A stretch of 64,000 bases of DNA from Epiperipatus broadwayi (Eukaryota > Onychophora > Udeonychophora > Euonychophora > Peripatidae): the NCBI GenBank assembly GCA_028023455.1, contig JAQFVV010000013.1, positions 2,480,001 to 2,544,000 on the forward strand, given 5' to 3'. The notes below the pieces were generated by a model. It ran no database searches. It was not told the DNA's origin and saw nothing but the letters and a program-made list of their open reading frames with translations. Positions 58,403 to 64,000 of this stretch are shown piece after piece (positions within the stretch are counted from its first letter, which is position 1; each line of letters starts with the position of its first letter). The position numbers were made by a program, and so were the translations under genes.

Positions 58403-58559
58403 GTGTGGAAAAAGGGAAGCTGCAAACCACTGTAAACTGGACTACAAGATTATAGATAGGCTTAAAACAATGCATAGAAGATATGGCAATCATAGCACCA
58501 TCATTATTCCTAATACTAGTAATCTGCATGAAGATGATACTTCTCAAATCATTAAATAA
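58403..58559 (+). CDS. Candidate 3'-terminal exon, unknown protein
   Basis: After a plausible acceptor (atatggtaaaaattgcag, ending at 58402) a phase-1 frame runs 51 residues to TAA at 58557-58559. It starts CGKREAANHCKLDYKIIDRL, continues KTMHRRYGNHSTIII and ends HEDDTSQIIK. The amphipathic, Lys/Arg/His-rich segment and acidic end look like a cytoplasmic C-terminal tail. Codon use is clearly less A/T-biased than the flanks, and a run of AATAAA-like signals follows within about 70 bp (aaataaataatg near 58626). I do not recognise the family. Preceding exons must lie further left and were not found. Confidence 0.45.
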
Positions 58560-60822
58560 AAATTAAAAGCACAAAACTTCTTCAATTTATTTGCATTGCA
58601 TTTTCATCATAGAAAATTTATTATTAAATAAATAATGCATGAAATTATCTCTCTTCATTCTTTTTTTATATCAAAAATTCATTGAAGATAATAGCAGTTT
58701 TGATTTGACTGAAATTAGCATTTGTAAAGGTTTTAATTTAAAATTGATCGACTGAATTTTTAGTATTGAATTCCTTTGGGTAAGTTGCCATAGAACATAA
58801 AAATCACACAATACACAGTAACAGTAATTTAGGATAACTTAAATAAGACTAAAAACAAATATATATTTTATAATGTGCTAATAATACATTAAAATTTGGT
58901 AGTTGTGATTATAGTTCTATGATTATGCTTAATTAAATGTTAAAATATTTTATAATATTTGGAGTAAAGAAGACAACCAAGTTAGTAAAACATAAATTAT
59001 TATTAGATTATAAATGTAATATTACTGCTCAGTGAATATTTTATAATTTACATAAATCATTGTATATACTTTCTTGCAAATTTAATATACTACATGTTAT
59101 TTATTTGATGGCACATATTTATTAGTTAGTCAAATCATTATAACTTAAATATCTGTTGCATACTCTCAGAGAAATATTAAAGTGACTAAACCATAAATAA
59201 TTAAACAAAAAAAAAAAAACATTTACAAGTGAGCATTTTAAAGGGAACTTGTGTCTCCTTCTCATCTAAAAGCTCATTCATTTTTCACCAAGTCCTAGCA
59301 AAACTCCTAATATAATGTAGTTTACGGTTTCAATTATATTAGTTGTCTATCTTATAAACAGAATATTGCTGCCAAACATTCAAAGTAAAACAATACATTC
59401 ATATTGCATTTGCTACAAATATAAAAAATATTTTATAAAAAATGTTTCTATTTAAATGCATTATAAATTTAAAAAAAAAATTTTTTTTTTCTTCAACTAC
59501 AATTGTGGTTATATTTAACTTGAACTAAAAGTATGGGATGTCCACAAATTAATTGATTTCCCCATACTTTTATTTCAAATTAAATATAACAATTAAAATT
59601 ATATTGAAGAAAGAAATTATTTTTTGGTTTTAGTTCATTATTTGTCAAATTAAATAAAAACATTTTTTATAAAACTTTTATATACATATTTGCTTTAAAG
59701 TATTTGGATATTTTGCAACAGACTTTTTGTAACTGCTTATTTGAAAGGAAATTCTCTCGTATTTAAATTAAATATATTATCTTAAGGACATTTTTATTCT
59801 ATCTGCATAAATCTCAATTAAATCTATTTATTTATTTTTCTATATTCTCTTCCCTGTATTATTAAAATATATATAAAACTACAGAAATATTATTTTCCAT
59901 AAACTACAAATATTAGATATTTTGAATATTTTTAAATATAATTTAATAAATATCTCAGAAGTTATATTATGCTGGCACTTTAGATATCTATGTAAAAAAA
60001 ATTCCATCACATTTTAAAAAGTGAACTAATTTTGCCTGTTTTCATTCATATGTAGTTTCTTGTCATTTGCCTGTCAATTGACAACAAGTATGTTTCAAAA
60101 TAAAGTATGCATAATGAATATATTCAGATATATATCTAAAAAAGAATCCTGTATCAATTATAAATAATTGTTATTTATGTAATTTATTTTTTCTAAATTT
60201 TATTATTTCTTAACTTCATGTCATCAAAAATATACATTTTTAAAAGTTAAACAGAAAAATAATTTCATATATTTGGTGCTACATATCTCTGCAACTAGAT
60301 CTATTCTAAAACAAACATATCAATTCAAATATTTCAGCATGCATGACAGTTAACATTTTGCAAGACTTTTTTATGACAAAAATTTGTTATTTTTTAAAAA
60401 TAATTTATATTTTATTTTAACAAGAGATTTCCAATAATATATATATATTATTTCAATCAATTTTAAAATTTTAGATATGAAATATTACAGCATTGTCAGA
60501 TGCAAAATTATAATTTACCTATAATTCAAATATGACCTCCCCCCTTTCTGTAGCTCTCTCATAAAAAAAAAAAAAGATTAGAGATACTGCTTATGCTAAA
60601 TAAAATAATTGACCACTTTTTTTACCTTATCGTTTTTTAAATATCTGATTAAGTTTATAAAATGATACTACATTTCAGAAATGAAATTTTCAATTTATAA
60701 ATAAGCTCCTAAAATTGTTACACCCCATAGAAAGCTACTAATTGAAAGTTTATATGGAAAAAATAAAAGTTTTCTAAAATTATATTTATATTTGCATCCA
60801 GTCATAATAAGATAAATGTACA
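58560..60822. other. AT-rich DNA, no gene seen
   Basis: A near-palindrome around 59500-59600 (ttaacttgaactaaaagtat against atacttttatttcaaattaa) is a possible small MITE. Otherwise nothing is supported. Confidence 0.4.
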
Positions 60823-60830
60823 CTTTAAAT

Positions 60831-63250
60831 CAGTGAAAATGGACTCGTCCAGAGTTTTAAGTTAATAGTATGGCGATTCTCAGTCGCTACTAGAGCTGGG
60901 TAAATGTCCAGTATAAGTAACTTCTGCCCGTCAGGTTCGTAGCCGTGATTTCACTGTTAGATGCTAAATTGAACTACTGGTTATGCTGGGATTGCACTTT
61001 AGCAGTATTTCGCAGTAACACTCAGCATTTACCACTGGTGGTAATTTGAAATGAGCGCACGTTAAATTGTTGTAAAAGTCTCATTGTTTTAAAAAATATA
61101 TACATTGTATAAATGTAAGTGATATATAAATGTAATGTAAATTTAATTGGTAATTTTTATTAATTTCAGTTTTAGAAGCACCATTTTCCAGAAAAATTTG
61201 TCAAATGAAAAAGTTTTTTTTTTTTGCGGTGACGTAAATGTGTCATATATATTTAAATATGCAATTTTTAGTCTACGTTTGCTCCAATTCATACTATTTT
61301 TTTCAGCCCATAGTGAAATGAGTAGAGCAAGCAAAAAAAAAAATTCATCAGTATTTGAAGGAATATTTAAAATTTGGTCTCATACCCACTGTCAATGAGG
61401 AACAGTCACCTTTTATGCCAACAATGTTTGACTAAGAGATCAATGAAACAAGGTCGTCTTGAAGCACGGAACATAATGCTCATATTAATTCAGATTTGAA
61501 TTACTTTCAAACTTTAAAAAAAAAGAGTAACACTAAAGTCTCTATTTACTGCTCATAATGCAACTGTCAATCGTACTTTTGAGGCTAGTTATCAAATTTC
61601 ATTGCTCATCGTAAATCTGGGAAAAGTCATACTATAGGAGAAAATTTAATCAAACCATCAATATCAGCATTTCTTAAAACAGTTCTGGAAAAAGATGATA
61701 AAAGACGTGAAAGCTATGCCACTAAGTAACAATATTGTTAGAAGAAGAATAGACAAAATGAGTGAGGATATTGAAATACAACTTGTTGAAAAGATGAAAA
61801 CAAAAAAATTCTCGATGCAAATGGATGAATCAACTTTGAGAGGCAGTGAGGCTGTATTTATAAATTATGTAAGATATATTGATAAAGGTGATTTTGCTGA
61901 AGAAATGTTGTTCTGTGAATCATTAGAAAGCACTACTACCTCCAAAGATACATATATAGTAAGCTAAAAAATTATTTAGATGTCAATAATATACCAATGA
62001 AAAATGTAACATCTTGTGCTGCAGATGGTGCTCCTAATATGATGGGGAAGAAAAATGGTTGCTCAAAATTGATGAAAGATGAGAATTCAGAAATGTTTCT
62101 TGTACATTGTGTTATTCACAGGGAAAACCTGGCAGCTAAAAACATTTCTCCTAATCTAAATGAAGTGCTAAATTTAGTCATAAAGTGTATCAATGTTATT
62201 AAAGCTAGTGTCAAATGTGAACGTCTCTTTAAGTTATTTTGTGAAGAACAAAATGAAGATCATGTGAAACTTATACTTCACACTGAATTAAGATGGTCCT
62301 CGAAAGGAAACTGCTTGAAAAGATTTATGGAACTATTTGATACTCTAAAACCTGAAATGAAAAATCTGTTAATGATCGATGGTAAGGCATTTGTGAGTTA
62401 TTTAGCTGATATCTTTGAAAAACTAAATATATTAAATAAACAACTTCAAGGAACAAATAAAACTCTTGTCGATGCAAAAGCGAAGATATTTGATTTTATT
62501 AGTTTTATTGAATTATGTCAAACATATATTTATAACAAAAATTTTGAAAACTTTCATTGGCTGATTTAAAAAAAAGATTTTCAGATTTGAAACAAATTGA
62601 TATTCCAATTTAGATGATGCAGCCAATGTTAATGGATTTGTCTGACATTTCAAATATACAGTATCAAGAAGAACTCACAGAAATGCAAAATGATGAGTCA
62701 TTTAAAACGTTATTTGATATAAAAGGAGCAATAGCATGGCTTTGTGAGGAAACCGAAATCAAATATCCAAATGCAACCAAATGTGCAAGAGAATTATTGT
62801 TGCCATTTCCATCTTCATATTTAGCTGATGAATTGTTGCTAAAAAAAAAGAAATAGGCTGGATATAAAAAATGGGGAGATTTGAGACTGAAGTTAACTAA
62901 ATTGTAACCTGACATAAAATATCTTTGCAGCAAGCATCAAGTGCAAGGATCCCACTAAATGTATATAATAAATAATTACTAGTAATTAAAATAACATACA
63001 AAAATCTTTTATTAAAATTATTTTGTACTTGAGTTTCAGTTCTCCATTATATGTTTTGAAAATTTACTTACTGTGTTGTTTGCTCAATAATTTCCTAGTT
63101 ATTTCATCCTAAAACCTATCATTCAAGTTTTTTTTATGAACATTTCAATTTTTGAATATTACAAATTATATATATGTCGGGGGAGGGGGGGCATAAGAAT
63201 TTTGGAAAGACTTTGGTGGGGCACAGCACAAAAAAGGTTGGAAAACACTG
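60831..63250 (+). mobile_element. hAT transposon with perfect 8-bp TSD
   Basis: The element starts CAGTG at 60831 and ends CACTG at 63250. It is flanked by identical CTTTAAAT at 60823-60830 and 63251-63258, the 8-bp target duplication of hAT elements. The right end in reverse reads CAGTGTTTTCCAACCTTTTT, a classic hAT terminus. The left (CAGTGAAAATGGAC) has diverged. Length 2420 bp, in the range of a full element, with a coding region inside. A GC-richer block at about 60840-61060 is its 5' noncoding part. A run of Gs (ggggaggggggg) lies near the right terminus. Confidence 0.85.
61319..62958 (+). pseudogene. hAT transposase, ZBED5/FAM200/SCAND3-like, broken
   Basis: A start at 61319 (MSRASKK) leads, after frameshifts, into YLKFGLIPTVNEEQSPF (BED-finger region, cysteines lost), GENLIKPSISAFLKTVLEK, then an open run with MSEDIEIQLVEKMK and FSMQMDEST (first catalytic Asp). 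After a break an open stretch of 190 codons (61997-62569) has CAADGAPNMMGKK (second Asp), HCVIHRENLAAK (the CxxH box) and HTELRWSSKGNCL (RW box). A last part has KCARELLLPFPSSYLAD, then after a deletion KKWGDLRLKLTKL and HQVQGSH before the stop at 62956-62958. The order matches ZBED5-type hAT transposases of about 600 residues. It is dead through several frameshifts and stops and a small deletion in the C-terminal dimerisation region. Confidence 0.8.
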
Positions 63251-63258
63251 CTTTAAAT

Positions 63259-64000
63259 AAAATTAAAAGTTTGTTAAAATAATTTTTTTTCTTCAATTTT
63301 AACATCCTATAAATAACACACATATATTTAAAAAAATAAAAATATATTCTTAAATAATTGTTTTTAATATAATAATTTAGCATGAATGATTATAAGAAAA
63401 ATATATTTCTATGCATTCATAAATTAAGACAAGACTGATATTTTTAGTGACCAACATCATATGTCACACTTTATAATTCTTTAAAATTAATTTGCATACT
63501 CTACAAATAGCATACTTTAAAAGAAAAATTGGTTTTAATTTTTAAATTCAAATAAAAATTTATAGTTAAATATTGTTCAATGATTTTTCAATTACAATGG
63601 AGCCACAAAATATGCTGTATATGCTATCTAAAGAAAAATGTAAACAAACAAACAAAAAAACTTTTAAATTTCCCAAATTTTACAATAGCAGGCAGCCCTT
63701 GTTCCTTCTCTGAGCATTGTACATGTTAATATATATTAATAAAATTTCTTTGGTTTACATTGAAAGACAAATTTGATGTGCTGTATTTTGTTTATAAAAT
63801 ATTTTCTGAGTATAATGCTAAAACTTACAAAATTTTAGAACATAAAAGGTTGAAACTGTTTTAAAAATGTCAAAATAATTAGCGAGATTCTAATTTCCTG
63901 ATAACAAAATCACTATTGTGTTTCTATAAAAGTTATTGAAAAAAAAAAAAAGAATATTGCAAAGAGCTTGCTTAATAATTATAAAAGTGACTTATCATTT
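63259..64000. other. AT-rich DNA, no gene seen
   Basis: Nothing supported to the end of the window. Confidence 0.5.

Noticed and set aside
1-64000. CRISPR array, rRNA, operon promoters or terminators
   Set aside because: No regularly spaced short repeats, no rRNA-like sequence, and no prokaryotic gene organisation anywhere in the window.

Overview
This is an extremely AT-rich, animal-type nuclear DNA window. No compact operons, rRNA or phage-like blocks are visible. Long open frames are almost absent, and nearly everything recognisable is a decayed mobile element. The mixture (Penelope-like retroelements with GIY-YIG endonuclease, RTE/craft-like LINEs ending in a TGATGA tail, pogo/Tigger and Jerky-like elements, hAT elements, tRNA-derived short repeats, many foldback repeats) points to a metazoan, most likely an invertebrate. 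I cannot name the species. The window reads as intergenic and/or intronic sequence, with at most a few short candidate exons (about 5.0 kb minus, 55.1 kb minus, 58.4 kb plus), none of which I recognise.

Layout. 0.6-1.0 kb: foldback repeat with a hammerhead-ribozyme-like core. 1.9-3.1 kb: Tigger copy 1, which keeps the transposase C-terminal tail. 3.5-4.7 kb: foldback array with hammerhead motifs. 6.3-6.8 kb: inverted dimer of a Penelope 3' module. 7.4-7.9 kb: foldback with a terminal hairpin. 10.3-11.2 kb: direct plus inverted repeat array. 11.3-12.6 kb: Tigger copy 2. 13.2-13.5 kb: LINE remnant. 14.9-16.0 kb: TA-flanked DNA element. 17.2 kb: small MITE. 17.5-18.0 kb: Jerky-like transposase fragment. 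20.7-21.9 kb: second hammerhead foldback array, with a decayed relative at 30.8-31.4 kb. 26.5-27.7, 28.5-29.3 and 45.8-46.5 kb: Tigger copies 3, 4 and 5. 32.9-33.3 kb: truncated RTE. 34.5-37.7 kb: long RTE on the minus strand, split by a Penelope-derived insertion with a 13-bp target-site duplication and by a palindromic MITE. 39.7-39.9 kb: foldback. 41.1-42.7 kb: poly(A)-ended LINE. 49.8-50.4 kb: hAT MITE with 8-bp TSD. 50.6 kb: tRNA-derived SINE with TSD. 52.3-52.7 kb and 53.1-54.7 kb: two Penelope fragments. 55.1-56.4 kb: foldback plus a Jerky-like tail. 56.6-57.2 kb: RTE. 60.8-63.3 kb: complete but dead hAT element with a perfect 8-bp TSD. The stretches between are plain AT-rich DNA with simple repeats.

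The most interesting signal is a set of type-I hammerhead ribozyme motifs (CUGANGA, short helix II, GAAA, self-complementary helix III, GUC/GUU/AUA cleavage triplet, pairable helix I). They occur in three unrelated foldback families and in the 3' end of the Penelope-like element. In the Penelope copy the hammerhead sits just downstream of a tRNA-like segment with A-box and B-box matches, and this combined module recurs at 6.3 and 36.5 kb. Hammerheads in Penelope elements and in small animal retrozymes are known. The direct-then-inverted arrangement of hammerhead units, and the tRNA-like plus hammerhead 3' module, are what deserve a closer look.
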